Position numbers and translations under genes: made by a program
Shown here: in pieces, positions 1 to 8,400 of the stretch
How positions within the stretch are numbered: position 1 is the first letter of the stretch
How the letters are laid out: each line of letters begins with the position of its first letter
The notes under the pieces: model-generated
Told to the model about the DNA's origin: nothing
The model's database searches: none
Seen by the model: only the letters and a program-made list of their open reading frames with translations
Origin: JABCPE02 sp963520375
GTDB taxonomy: Bacteria > Bacteroidota > Bacteroidia > Flavobacteriales > Weeksellaceae
DNA length: 64,000 nucleotides
Reading direction: 5' to 3'
NCBI GenBank assembly: GCA_963520375.1
Contig: CAUQQF010000005.1
Span: 22,045-86,044, forward strand

Positions 1-388
1 TAGGCGCAAATTCTTTTTGGATTTTCTGCATCTCTGGATTGGACATGGAACCCATAAGGTTGTAGAAAATAGTCTGCGCTCTTTTGAGAACTTCTCCGCT
101 TTTTTCTAATGCCAGAACGGTATTTTCAAAAGTCGGCTGTTTCTTATTATTAGCGATTTTTTCGATTTCAGCCTCATGGACTTTCAATCCGTATTCAAAG
201 GCAGGTTTGAAATGTTCTGTCTTTATTTTATCAAACTGCGGCGCCTGATATTGCAGCGGACTTTTCGTAAGGAAAGGATTTCCCTTTAAATCTGGCGTTA
301 CTTTTAATGTTTTGTCTTGTGCATTCATTGTTGAAATAGTTCCTGCTCCCAAAGAGGAAAGCAGCATGATGGATGTAATGTTTTTCAT
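1..388 (-). CDS. M3-family oligopeptidase / peptidyl-dipeptidase, N-terminal part
   Basis: Only the first 129 codons are in the window; the gene runs off the left edge. It starts with a signal-peptide-like segment (MKNITSIMLLSSLGAG, then an Ala-rich stretch ending in NA-Q), so the enzyme is probably exported to the periplasm. The following part, with NPFLTKSPLQYQAPQFDKI and FKPAFEYGL, matches the N-terminal helical region of Dcp/oligopeptidase A-type M3 zinc peptidases. These cut dipeptides or short peptides and take part in peptide turnover. The HExxH motif would lie outside the window and cannot be checked. It is followed upstream by an AT-rich gap and the terminator of the neighbouring minus-strand gene. 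Confidence 0.8.
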   Translation of the reverse strand, partial: MKNITSIMLLSSLGAGTISTMNAQDKTLKVTPDLKGNPFLTKSPLQYQAPQFDKIKTEHFKPAFEYGLKVHEAEIEKIANNKKQPTFENTVLALEKSGEVLKRAQTIFYNLMGSMSNPEMQKIQKEFAP

Positions 389-460
389 AAATGATAAATT
401 TTTGTTATAAATGTGTGTAAATATACAAAAAAAATGAATAAAAAATATTAAAATGAAAAA

Positions 461-484
461 AAACTACCCAAAAGGGCAGTTTTT
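461..484 (-). terminator. Rho-independent terminator after the Gcr-family gene
   Basis: A 9-bp stem (461-469 against 474-482, one mismatch) with a 4-base loop. On the minus strand it is followed by a run of T. It lies immediately after the stop codon at 487-489. Confidence 0.7.
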
Positions 485-486
485 GT

Positions 487-2505
487 TTAATGATGAGTTT
501 TGTTGTCTTGAATCAAATCTTTTGAAGCTTCATCCAGTTCCGATTTCAGTGGAATGAAGAACCGCAGAGGATTTTTGATAAAATATTTTAAAATAGATTT
601 GTAAATTATCGTTAGTTCCCCGAAATTCACTTTTCTGGAACGGAAAGCCAATAACATGGACAGTCCAAAACTTACGATAAAGTTGAAAGCTCCAATCAGG
701 AAAATGGTAACCAATGAAATCACAAAAGTGTAAGTATCAATATCAAAGCCTTTTCCGTAAAGAGCCAGCGCAAAATTCCCTGCCGAGAAAGTGATGTGGC
801 GGATATCCAAATCCAAACCAAGGAAAACTCCCAGAGGCGCGATAACACCTAGGAAAATCCCAAACCAAAAATTGGAAATAATTCCAGCCCAATGTTTTGT
901 GTAGAAATCGGAAAGTTTCTTGGAATTTTTTGCTCCGATGACTTGGTTTAGGAAAGGGCTTTGGGATATTCTTTCAGGAACTTGGTTGAAAATAGAGCTG
1001 TTGCTGATGTTTCCAGAAATAATCCCAGAAATAAACAAGAAAAAACCAGCGATACAAGCATGAAGAATCGCCTTAGATTCGATAGGGTTCAGGTCTTTCA
1101 GAAGTTTATTCGCCTTTGCAGCAGCGAAATTTTCATCTCTAAACCAGTCCATTCCGTAGATGATAGCCAGTGCCACAGGAAAAGACCAAAGGACATTCCC
1201 TACGAAAGCAATGAACTGTGTTCGTGAAAGTTTAGCAACGAGGTTGGCAAATTCCTTGTAGTTTTTATCAGAACTGCTTTCATCAGAGAGGACTTTTGCC
1301 ATTGTGGCAGCGGTCATCGCTGGTTGTTTCGTGGCCAAAGTAAATCCAAGCAGATAAATGATGATAAATCCAAAAGCGTAGTTCAGTGAATACAGCACTG
1401 CGTGGGAAAATTCACTTCCGTGGCTGTAGCTCATCATCATTTTGAAAATACATAGAAAACCTACAATAATCCCACCGCCGCTCGCTTTCCAGAACATTTT
1501 CAGGTATTCTTTGGATGAGGTAGCGATGTAGTGAGTCCCTGTTTCTGCCGTGTGGGAAGTGATGAGGTGAGAGATGAGTCTCGTGCTGTCATCGATGAGT
1601 TCACGGACATTGTTTCGGTGCGAATTGTATTTTAATGTGTTGGAAACTAAGTTTTTAGAGTTGGTTAATACATCTTCTTCATTATCAACCACTAGAATAG
1701 GAATAATATCCTGAATTCTCCTTAACTGCTGGCGGATTTTGAGCAGGGATTGGTTGATTTTACTAGAAATCCCGAATTTGGAAGCGTTTTTAAAAGCCTT
1801 ATCCACGAAATCTAAACACTGCTGAAGATAGATTTTAATTTGCTTATAATCAACATCTTTAGAGTTTATCTGTAGATTTTCATCTTCTTTGAAACGCCCA
1901 ATGAGAGAGTCCAATTCGCTCTGAAGGGCTACAAATGGATTGTCAAAGTTCTTGTACTCAGGAACCATCTTTGCAATTCCTGCTTCTAACGCGTTTCCTA
2001 CACTTCTAAGCGCCAGTATGTTAGCGGAAATAAGCAGCTCCTTTTTTACTTTCGGAAGAGTGCTGATTTTTTCTATTTCCATCAGTTTGAAAAACTCGCT
2101 TCCGTCCTCTGGGTTGATGTTTTTTATGTAATTAGAATCAGATTTAGGATTGAACAAAACCTTGGAAATAATGTACGAAACGGTATTTTCGTCCTCTACA
2201 GGCGGGAGAAATTTGTATGAAATTCTTTTCTTCAGCTCTGGGAAGAAGGCATTTTCAGATAAAATATTGGCATCCGTAAGAGCTTTCGCAAAGGATTTAT
2301 TCGAGAAAAGAATAAACAAATAATCTCGGAAATTGTTCTTTATTTCTTCATTGTTTTTTAGATAAGCCAAAAACACTTCGAAATTGGTTCGTTTCAGACT
2401 TTGGAAAAGCTCACGCATAGGCTGGACAGAATCCAAAGTGTAAGGCTCGGAAAAATATTTTTTAAGAACAGTATCAAAACTTTCTTTACTTTTAAAAAAC
2501 CACAT
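487..2505 (-). CDS. Gcr-family 'site-specific recombinase' (PF10136-like) membrane protein
   Basis: A 672-residue protein of the family named SpecificRecomb/Gcr. The name comes from an early Neisseria report and the biochemical role is poorly supported. The first ~330 residues are charged and helical. From about residue 335 on there are about six or seven hydrophobic segments (for example GGGIIVGFLCIFKMMM, LNYAFGFIIIYLLGF and FIVSFGLSMLLAF), so the protein looks like an inner-membrane protein. No serine- or tyrosine-recombinase catalytic signature is visible. It stands alone, between the terminator of the M20 peptidase gene and its own terminator. A -7-like box (CAAAAATA on the plus strand at 2527-2534) lies just upstream. 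I am sure of the family and unsure of the function. Confidence 0.75.
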   Translation of the reverse strand: MWFFKSKESFDTVLKKYFSEPYTLDSVQPMRELFQSLKRTNFEVFLAYLKNNEEIKNNFRDYLFILFSNKSFAKALTDANILSENAFFPELKKRISYKFLPPVEDENTVSYIISKVLFNPKSDSNYIKNINPEDGSEFFKLMEIEKISTLPKVKKELLISANILALRSVGNALEAGIAKMVPEYKNFDNPFVALQSELDSLIGRFKEDENLQINSKDVDYKQIKIYLQQCLDFVDKAFKNASKFGISSKINQSLLKIRQQLRRIQDIIPILVVDNEEDVLTNSKNLVSNTLKYNSHRNNVRELIDDSTRLISHLITSHTAETGTHYIATSSKEYLKMFWKASGGGIIVGFLCIFKMMMSYSHGSEFSHAVLYSLNYAFGFIIIYLLGFTLATKQPAMTAATMAKVLSDESSSDKNYKEFANLVAKLSRTQFIAFVGNVLWSFPVALAIIYGMDWFRDENFAAAKANKLLKDLNPIESKAILHACIAGFFLFISGIISGNISNSSIFNQVPERISQSPFLNQVIGAKNSKKLSDFYTKHWAGIISNFWFGIFLGVIAPLGVFLGLDLDIRHITFSAGNFALALYGKGFDIDTYTFVISLVTIFLIGAFNFIVSFGLSMLLAFRSRKVNFGELTIIYKSILKYFIKNPLRFFIPLKSELDEASKDLIQDNKTHH

Positions 2506-2549
2506 ATTTTACTTTTTTTAGAGGTTCAAAAATAAAAAAATAAAAATAA

Positions 2550-2574
2550 AAGCCTTTAAAAAACTTAAAGGCCT
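2550..2574 (-). terminator. Terminator after the M20 dipeptidase
   Basis: The stem gcctttaa/ttaaaggc (2552-2559 with 2565-2572) is followed on the minus strand by a T-rich tract. It separates the M20 gene from the Gcr-family gene. Confidence 0.65.
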
Positions 2575-2596
2575 TTACTTTTATAATATGGAAAAT

Positions 2597-3979
2597 TTAT
2601 CCCTTTGTATAATATTCAAAGAAAAGCGGGATGCTTTCTATTCCTTTATAGAAATTATAAAGTCCAAAATGTTCGTTAGGCGAATGGATAGCATCAGTGC
2701 TTAGTCCGAATCCCATCAAAACTGATTTCACTCCTAAAATCTGCTCAAAAAGAGCCGTGATAGGGATACTTCCACCGCTGCGGAATGGGAGAACTTCTCT
2801 TCCGAAAGCCTGTTCCATAGCTTTTTTCGCTGCCAAGAACTCTTTTGTATTGCTTTCCAGTACATAAGGCATACCTCCGTGGTGTGGCGTAACGGTTACT
2901 TTCACACTATCTGGAGCGATTTTTCCAAAATGTTTAGTGAATTTTTCAGTGATTTCCTCTGGAGTTTGGTTAGGAACTAATCTCATAGATATTTTTGCAA
3001 AAGCTTTAGAAGGGATTACCGTTTTAGCTCCTTCTCCTGTGTAGCCTCCCCAGATGCCATTCACATCCAGAGTAGGGCGGATAGAGGTTCTTTCTAGCGT
3101 TGTATAGCCTTTTTCGCCTTCTACACCTTTTAGGCCGATTTCTTTTTTGAAAGCTTCTGGATCGTCTTTCAGTTTGTTCATTTCGGCTCTTTCCTCTGGC
3201 GAAACTATATTTACATTATCGTAGAATCCTTCCACGGTGATTACTCCGTTTTCGTCAATCAAGCTGCCAATCATTTTTGATAAAACATTGATAGGATTAG
3301 GAACAGCTCCTCCGTAAAGTCCTGAGTGCAAGTCTCTGTTTGGTCCTTCGATTTCCACTTCTACATAGCTCAGACCACGAAGCCCAGTCGTAACTGTTGG
3401 TTGTTCCATAGAATAAAGACTCGTGTCTGAAACCAAAATAACATCACAAGCCAGTTTTTCTTTATTGGATTCCAAGAAATCAGCTAAACTAGCTGAGCCT
3501 ACTTCTTCCTCTCCTTCGATGATGAATTTCACATTACAAGGCAATGAATTGGTTTTCATCATTGCTTCAAAAGCCTTTAAATGCATGAAAAACTGTCCTT
3601 TGTCATCGGCTGCTCCTCTTGCGAAAACAGCACCTTCTGGGTGGATTTCGGTTTTTTTCACCACAGGCTCGAAAGGTCCGCTTTCCCAAAGTTCGATAGG
3701 GTCAGCAGGCTGTACATCGTAATGCCCATAAACCAAAACAGTCGGCTGGTTTTTATCTAAAATTTTTTCTCCGAAAACCACAGGATATCCCTTTGTTTCG
3801 CAGATTTCTACATTGTCTGCACCAGCGTTTTTTAGGTGTTTTGCTACGGCATCAGCACACTGCAGTACATCTTGGTTGTAGGCTGGGTCAGCACTGATAG
3901 AAGCTATTTTCAGCAAATCGATTAACTCATCTAAAAATCGTTGCTTATTTTCTTGAATGTAAGATAAAGTAGTACTCAT
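2597..3979 (-). CDS. M20-family dipeptidase (CNDP/PepV-like)
   Basis: A 460-residue cytosolic metallopeptidase that hydrolyses dipeptides. Visible di-zinc ligands fit the family: GHYDVQP at residues 85-91 (His86, Asp88), RGAADDKGQ at 121-129 (bridging Asp125) and the EGEEEVGS stretch at 155-162 that holds the catalytic and metal-binding glutamates. A dimerisation (lid) domain follows at about 205-365 and includes the RDLHSGLYGG segment. The C-terminal HSPNEH motif supplies the last His ligand. There is no signal peptide. The gene is transcribed alone from a well-formed promoter at 4002-4033 and ends at its own terminator. The family assignment is secure; substrate preference cannot be read from sequence. 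Confidence 0.92.
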   Translation of the reverse strand: MSTTLSYIQENKQRFLDELIDLLKIASISADPAYNQDVLQCADAVAKHLKNAGADNVEICETKGYPVVFGEKILDKNQPTVLVYGHYDVQPADPIELWESGPFEPVVKKTEIHPEGAVFARGAADDKGQFFMHLKAFEAMMKTNSLPCNVKFIIEGEEEVGSASLADFLESNKEKLACDVILVSDTSLYSMEQPTVTTGLRGLSYVEVEIEGPNRDLHSGLYGGAVPNPINVLSKMIGSLIDENGVITVEGFYDNVNIVSPEERAEMNKLKDDPEAFKKEIGLKGVEGEKGYTTLERTSIRPTLDVNGIWGGYTGEGAKTVIPSKAFAKISMRLVPNQTPEEITEKFTKHFGKIAPDSVKVTVTPHHGGMPYVLESNTKEFLAAKKAMEQAFGREVLPFRSGGSIPITALFEQILGVKSVLMGFGLSTDAIHSPNEHFGLYNFYKGIESIPLFFEYYTKG

Positions 3980-4001
3980 TGGTTAAATTTATAAATGAAC
4001 C

Positions 4002-4033
4002 CAAAGTTAAACAATTTGAATGATTAAACAAAA
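4002..4033 (-). promoter_or_regulatory. Bacteroidota-type promoter for the M20 dipeptidase
   Basis: Read on the minus strand, TTTTG (around 4033-4029) is followed by 19 bases and then TAACTTTG (4009-4002). This matches the -33 TTG / -7 TAnnTTTG arrangement of Bacteroidota primary-sigma promoters. It lies 22 bases before the start codon. Confidence 0.65.
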
Positions 4034-4047
4034 AATAAGGGCGATTT

Positions 4048-5199
4048 TCACAAAGTTTGTAAAATTACCATTCCTTTTTTGGATTGTGTAAAAATAAGGT
4101 AATGCTCTCCGCCGTTTTTCAGTTTGTATTTGGTTTTTATCTGCTCTGGTGAGAGAGGGTGGTTTTTAGAAATAATGTTGAATGCATCGCCTTTTTTTAT
4201 TTCTTTGGCGCTGATTTCCTTTACTTTAAAAACTCTTCCGCAGAAATCTACAGCTTTGTCCGAAGTGTAAAGATGCGTGTTCGGATGCAGTTTTTTTAAT
4301 CCAAATTTTTTAGAAACTAGGTTAAAAGCTCCCGATTTTAGAACGGCATTGTTCGGAATGTAGAGATATTCCAAAACATTCGAAAACTCAGGCGTTACAA
4401 CGGATTCTTCCTCTGGCGAAAAACTGAAATTCGGTTCATTTGTGCTGAGGTTTTTTGTGGTGATTTTCAGTTTGTTCTCAGTGTTTGGGATAAGGTGGAG
4501 GACAATTTCTTTTACTTCGTTTTTTACAGCGATGATTTCTATCTCATCGATGGATTTTACAGCAGATTGAAGATATTTCAAATCAATAAGAGGTGAGAGT
4601 TTTATCATTATTTTTTTAGAAATTGACAAAAGTTTATCTTGAATTTCCAAAATATTTGGTGAAAGGTCAGAAAGCAGGAACTTTTTTCGGTGGTCTTTGT
4701 TCCTTCTTGCTGGGTCTAAATAGATTAAATCAAATTGATTTTCATTAATCTCTAAAAACTGCTCTAAATTTTCGTTGATAAAATTCGCTTCTCTGCCGAG
4801 AGTTTTCCAGTTGTGCTGTACGATTTCCAGCAAATCTTTGTTTTGCTCCAAAAGTGTAATTTCACTGAAATTCTGCGAGAGAAAATAGGCATCAATCCCG
4901 AAACCGCAAGTGAGGTCTAGAAAAGTCCCTCCACGGAGGTTTTCTGCTTTTTCTTTTGCGGTGCTTTCCGAGGAGGCCTGCTCTAAATTAAGATGTGGCG
5001 GGAAGATTATATTTTCCTTTAATAGGAAAGGAAATTTCTTTGCGGCGATTTGTTTTCCCTTTATCTGCTGAGCGATTTCCTGCATGGAAACCTCTGGAAA
5101 AGGCGATTTTTTCAGAAGTAATTTGGTAAGCTCAGAGTTCAGATTTTCACTGATGTATTTTTGTACTTCTGGCGCTGTTATTTTCTGAAAAAAACGCAT
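4048..5199 (-). CDS. Class I SAM-dependent methyltransferase, PG_1098 / THUMP-like family
   Basis: A 383-residue protein. Motif I for S-adenosylmethionine binding is LDLTCGFGIDAYF at residues 94-106. A catalytic-loop-like LDPARR lies at 161-166, resembling the (N/D)PP(Y/F) position of nucleic-acid methyltransferases. The C-terminal part (about 250-383) fits the ferredoxin-like and THUMP-like domains seen in Bacteroidota homologues such as PG_1098. That suggests an RNA substrate, but the target is unknown. Three bases separate it from the upstream ftsB-like gene, so it is the last gene of a udk-ftsB-methyltransferase operon. Confidence 0.8.
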   Translation of the reverse strand: MRFFQKITAPEVQKYISENLNSELTKLLLKKSPFPEVSMQEIAQQIKGKQIAAKKFPFLLKENIIFPPHLNLEQASSESTAKEKAENLRGGTFLDLTCGFGIDAYFLSQNFSEITLLEQNKDLLEIVQHNWKTLGREANFINENLEQFLEINENQFDLIYLDPARRNKDHRKKFLLSDLSPNILEIQDKLLSISKKIMIKLSPLIDLKYLQSAVKSIDEIEIIAVKNEVKEIVLHLIPNTENKLKITTKNLSTNEPNFSFSPEEESVVTPEFSNVLEYLYIPNNAVLKSGAFNLVSKKFGLKKLHPNTHLYTSDKAVDFCGRVFKVKEISAKEIKKGDAFNIISKNHPLSPEQIKTKYKLKNGGEHYLIFTQSKKGMVILQTL

Positions 5200-5202
5200 G
5201 GT

Positions 5203-5568
5203 TTATTTGTTTTGAGGCTTTGGATGGTCTATAGTAGCGCTGTCCACTACAAGGATAAAAATTTCTTCATTTTTTCTTTTCATAAAGTAGTTTTCGCGGG
5301 CGTATTTCTCTTTTTCATCCTTGTTTTGCATAAGTCTTTTGTAGAAAGCCTCGTTTTTTTCAAATTCTCCTTTATAGAAAGCCAGTTGCTCCTCGTATTT
5401 GTTGATTTCTTGGTTTAGATTTCTGACCACAAGCCAAGAAGTATTATCAATGAAAGTCATCCAAAAAACAAATACCGCACCTGTGAAAAAATATCTGTTC
5501 AAAAATATTTTTTTCACAAGTTCCATCTTTTGGTTGGTTTTTGGTTGGTTATTTTCAGTTTGATTCAT
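5203..5568 (-). CDS. FtsB/DivIC-family septum formation initiator
   Basis: A 121-residue bitopic membrane protein: a short polar cytoplasmic N-terminus, one membrane helix at about residues 26-46, then a coiled coil (about 50-95) rich in Glu, Lys and Asn. The tail has the YARENYFMKRKNEE segment typical of the FtsB/DivIC family. These proteins form a complex with FtsL and FtsQ/DivIB at the division site. The gene overlaps the end of udk by 14 bases, so translation is probably coupled. Because the family is short and variable, the assignment rests on architecture and the YARENY-like motif. Confidence 0.85.
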   Translation of the reverse strand: MNQTENNQPKTNQKMELVKKIFLNRYFFTGAVFVFWMTFIDNTSWLVVRNLNQEINKYEEQLAFYKGEFEKNEAFYKRLMQNKDEKEKYARENYFMKRKNEEIFILVVDSATIDHPKPQNK

Positions 5569-6184
5569 TATTAGGCGTTTTTAGCGAGTTTCTCACTACG
5601 GTCGAAAGGAAATCTATCGCTACAGTGTTTGGTTTCATGTTTGGAATAATGATATCTGCATGAGATTTGGATGGTTCTATGAATTCATCATGCATTGGTT
5701 TTAAGGTAGTTTGGTAACGGTGTAAAACCTCTTCCAAATCCCTGCCTCTCTCTTGGGTATCCCTGCGGATACGGCGGATAAGCCTTTCGTCATTGTCGGC
5801 ATGGACAAAAACTTTCAAATCACACTCTTTCAAAAGTTCTTTGCTCGTTAAAACTAAAATTCCCTCTACAATCAATACATCGCGAGGTTCTATCACGGTG
5901 TAATTTCCCGTTCTGGTATGTGCTACGAACGAATAAATGGGCTGTTCTATGCTTTTCCCCTTTTTCAAAGCGCGAACATGTTTCACCAATAAATCAAAAT
6001 CAATAGATTTAGGGTGGTCATAGTTCAGGCTTTCCCTTTCCTGAAGTGAAAGGTGGGAATTATCATGATAATAGTTGTCTTGCGAAAGAACATTAACTTT
6101 CTCAGGATCAAGACTTTTTAGAATTTTAGAAACTACAGTAGTTTTTCCAGAGCCAGTTCCTCCAGCGATACCAATAACAAGCAT
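5555..6184 (-). CDS. udk: Uridine kinase
   Basis: A 209-residue P-loop kinase that phosphorylates uridine and cytidine in pyrimidine salvage. The Walker A motif GGTGSGKTT is at residues 8-16. LSQDNYYHD and the NYDHPKSIDFD stretch form the nucleoside-binding region, and RRIRRDTQERGRD is the lid region characteristic of Udk. Length is normal for the family. It is the first gene of the udk-ftsB-methyltransferase operon. A -7 box on the minus strand (TATCTTTG, 6207-6200) lies 16 bases upstream of the start. Confidence 0.95.
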   Translation of the reverse strand: MLVIGIAGGTGSGKTTVVSKILKSLDPEKVNVLSQDNYYHDNSHLSLQERESLNYDHPKSIDFDLLVKHVRALKKGKSIEQPIYSFVAHTRTGNYTVIEPRDVLIVEGILVLTSKELLKECDLKVFVHADNDERLIRRIRRDTQERGRDLEEVLHRYQTTLKPMHDEFIEPSKSHADIIIPNMKPNTVAIDFLSTVVRNSLKTPNNESN

Positions 6185-6256
6185 AAAAATTTATTTTGGC
6201 AAAGATAATAAAAATCTGCTTTTTTCTGCCAAAGAGGATTTGGTTTTAAAAAAGTT

Positions 6257-6499
6257 TTAAGATTTATCTTCCTCTTTTTTCTTCTTTTCTAATAGGTAAT
6301 ATGCCATAAAAGCATCATCATCAGAAATAGAAGAATTGATTTCATCGTTTGTTTTAAGAGCAATAGAAATAAATCCAATCGCCATAGCAACTAAGACTAA
6401 AACTATGCCTATCATAATCATATGAGCAGGAAAGAAAACGAATCCTAAAATGAGGGCTGACCAAAAAGCGATTTTTGATGTTTTCATTTTTAGACCCAA
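6257..6499 (-). CDS. Small two-helix membrane protein, unknown function
   Basis: An 80-residue protein with two adjacent hydrophobic helices (about residues 10-26 and 28-48, separated by a short turn). A charged C-terminus follows (YYLLEKKKKEEDKS). I do not recognise the family. Coding potential is supported by the hydrophobic pattern, the ATG start and a -7-like box (TATCTTTG, 6515-6508 on the minus strand) just upstream. It lies between xth and udk on the same strand. It could be a Flavobacteriia-conserved envelope protein; no role can be inferred from context. Confidence 0.6.
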   Translation of the reverse strand: MGLKMKTSKIAFWSALILGFVFFPAHMIMIGIVLVLVAMAIGFISIALKTNDEINSSISDDDAFMAYYLLEKKKKEEDKS

Positions 6500-6527
6500 T
6501 TACATAACAAAGATAGTAATATTTTGA

Positions 6528-7286
6528 TTAAAATTCCACCATCACAGGGCAGTGGTCAGAGTGTACGGCTTCTTTTAGAATAACAGCTCTCTTTAGCTGG
6601 TTTTCCATCGATTGGCTCACAAAATTATAGTCCAATCTCCAGCCCTTGTTATTCGCTCTGGCATTCGCTCGATAGCTCCACCATGAGTATTGTTTTGGCT
6701 CTTGGTTGAAATATCGGAAACTGTCTATCAGTCCGCATTCATCGATGAATTTACTGAGCCATTCGCGTTCGATAGGCAGGAAACCAGAGGTGTTGGCAAG
6801 CCGGACAGGGTCGTGGATGTCTATCGCCTGATGACAGATATTAAAATCGCCAGAAATGATGAGGTTTGGGATTTTCTTTTTTAATTCTTTGATGTAATCT
6901 AGGAAATCATAACAAAACTGCATTTTAAAATCCAATCGGTCAATATTCGTGGCAGACGGCACATAAACCGAAATTACAGAAAAGTCCTCAAAATCAGCTC
7001 TGATGATTCTCCCTTCGGCATCTATATGCTCTAAACCGCATCCGTATTCTATGTGTTTGGGTTCATGTTTGGTGACGATTCCTACGCCGCTATAACCTTT
7101 CTTTTCCGCTGAATACCAGTAACTTTGGTAGCCAAGCTCTGCGAAACTGATTTGGTCGATTTGCTCGGGCTGGGCTTTACTTTCTTGGATGCACAAAATA
7201 TCAGGATTTGCTGATTTTAGCCAAGATAAAAAATCTTTTCCAAAGGCAGCGCGGATGCCGTTTACATTATAACTGATGAGTTTCAT
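6528..7286 (-). CDS. xth: Exodeoxyribonuclease III (AP endonuclease)
   Basis: A 252-residue EEP-superfamily nuclease that cuts DNA 5' to abasic sites and removes 3' blocking groups in base-excision repair. Visible motifs are SYNVNGIRA at the start, the metal-binding Glu in CIQESKAQ, ISGDFNICH with the catalytic Asp and Asn, and the C-terminal SDHCPVMVEF with the catalytic Asp-His pair. Length and start are typical of Xth/ExoA. It stands as a single gene, with the FecCD permease gene about 60 bases upstream on the same strand. Confidence 0.95.
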   Translation of the reverse strand: MKLISYNVNGIRAAFGKDFLSWLKSANPDILCIQESKAQPEQIDQISFAELGYQSYWYSAEKKGYSGVGIVTKHEPKHIEYGCGLEHIDAEGRIIRADFEDFSVISVYVPSATNIDRLDFKMQFCYDFLDYIKELKKKIPNLIISGDFNICHQAIDIHDPVRLANTSGFLPIEREWLSKFIDECGLIDSFRYFNQEPKQYSWWSYRANARANNKGWRLDYNFVSQSMENQLKRAVILKEAVHSDHCPVMVEF

Positions 7287-7347
7287 TTGTTTAGAATTAA
7301 AGTTTAAAAATAAAATATTTATTATTGTTGATTAAAATTTGTGAAAT

Positions 7348-8316
7348 TTATCTTTTTTTCATCATCATTAGGAAAATTACAGGAATTCCGAATAGCGAAC
7401 TAATGATATTGAGAGGCATTTGCCAGATTTCGGAAATAATGGAGAAAAGCTCCATTATTAGGGCGCCTATGAGGATGTTGAGTATCCACTGATGCCATAG
7501 CTGGGCAGGATTCCAAACCATTCTACAAAAATGTGGAACAATCACACCGATGAATAGAATAGGTCCTAAAAACGCTGTAACAGAGGCTGATAGCAGAGAT
7601 GAGGCGATGATGATAGTGTATTTCAGTTGGGTGAGATTTACTCCGAAAGTTTTGGCGTAGTCCTCTCCAAGGCTCATACCTATCAGTGGTTTTATGGCTT
7701 TGAAAGTGATGATTAGACCTAATGAAACAAGGGCAGTTAGCACCAAATTTTGTGAAAAACTGACCTGATTATTCCCGCCGAAAGACCATAGAATGTAGCT
7801 TTTCAGAGATTCGTTTTCTGCATAAAATTGTAAAATACTGATGACAGCTCCAGCCAGAGCAGACACCAAAAATCCAAAAATAATGATGTAGGAAGAATCT
7901 TTGAAATTTTTAGAAAAAATCAATAGAAAAATCAGCAGAATAATGCTTCCACAGATAGCGAAAATACTGATTAGGCTATGCTGGATAAATTCAGGAATGA
8001 TAAAATCTTTGGAAGCTAAAATGTAGAAGGCTACGGACAAGCTCGCTGCGGAAGAAATTCCCAATACAGAAGGCCCAGCCAATGGATTTTTAAAGTATTC
8101 TTGCAGTAGAAAACCGCTTGTAGGAATAGAGATTCCTGCCAGCAGAACCGCCAAAGTTCTATTCACTCTTATACTTATAATTTCCTGATGAAAATTTTCT
8201 TGGCTCCAAAAATCAGAAAAACTCAGGTCAGAAAATCCAGTGTTAAGATTTACGACCAGTGAAACTAATATCAAGCATAATAATACAACGCAAAGAATCG
8301 AAAAATTTCTAAACAT
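7348..8316 (-). CDS. FecCD-family iron/siderophore/heme ABC transporter permease
   Basis: A polytopic inner-membrane permease of the BtuC/FecCD type with about nine or ten hydrophobic segments. Family motifs are visible: NRTLAVLLAGISIPTSGF near the N-terminus, KNPLAGPSVLGISSAASL, the Gly-rich ILWSFGG and GPILFIGVIVPHFCRM. I prefer the ATG at 8316 (322 residues, the usual family length). An in-frame ATG at 8385 would place a strong terminator-like inverted repeat (8344-8379) inside the coding region. No binding protein or ATPase gene is adjacent, so it is an orphan subunit in this window. The substrate is unknown; iron complexes or cobalamin are usual for the family. Confidence 0.85.
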   Translation of the reverse strand: MFRNFSILCVVLLCLILVSLVVNLNTGFSDLSFSDFWSQENFHQEIISIRVNRTLAVLLAGISIPTSGFLLQEYFKNPLAGPSVLGISSAASLSVAFYILASKDFIIPEFIQHSLISIFAICGSIILLIFLLIFSKNFKDSSYIIIFGFLVSALAGAVISILQFYAENESLKSYILWSFGGNNQVSFSQNLVLTALVSLGLIITFKAIKPLIGMSLGEDYAKTFGVNLTQLKYTIIIASSLLSASVTAFLGPILFIGVIVPHFCRMVWNPAQLWHQWILNILIGALIMELFSIISEIWQMPLNIISSLFGIPVIFLMMMKKR

Positions 8317-8343
8317 TCTGAAAGGAAAAACTGAAAAATAAGA

Positions 8344-8379
8344 AATGGTCTCAAGGTAATTTTTACTTTTGAGACCATT
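8344..8379 (-). terminator. Terminator after the TlpA-like lipoprotein gene
   Basis: A perfect 11-bp inverted repeat, aatggtctcaa (8344-8354) and ttgagaccatt (8369-8379). On the minus strand it is followed by TCTTATTTTTCAG. It lies 22 bases after the stop of the lipoprotein gene at 8401. Confidence 0.65.
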
Positions 8380-8400
8380 GTTCATTAGATTTTTACAATG

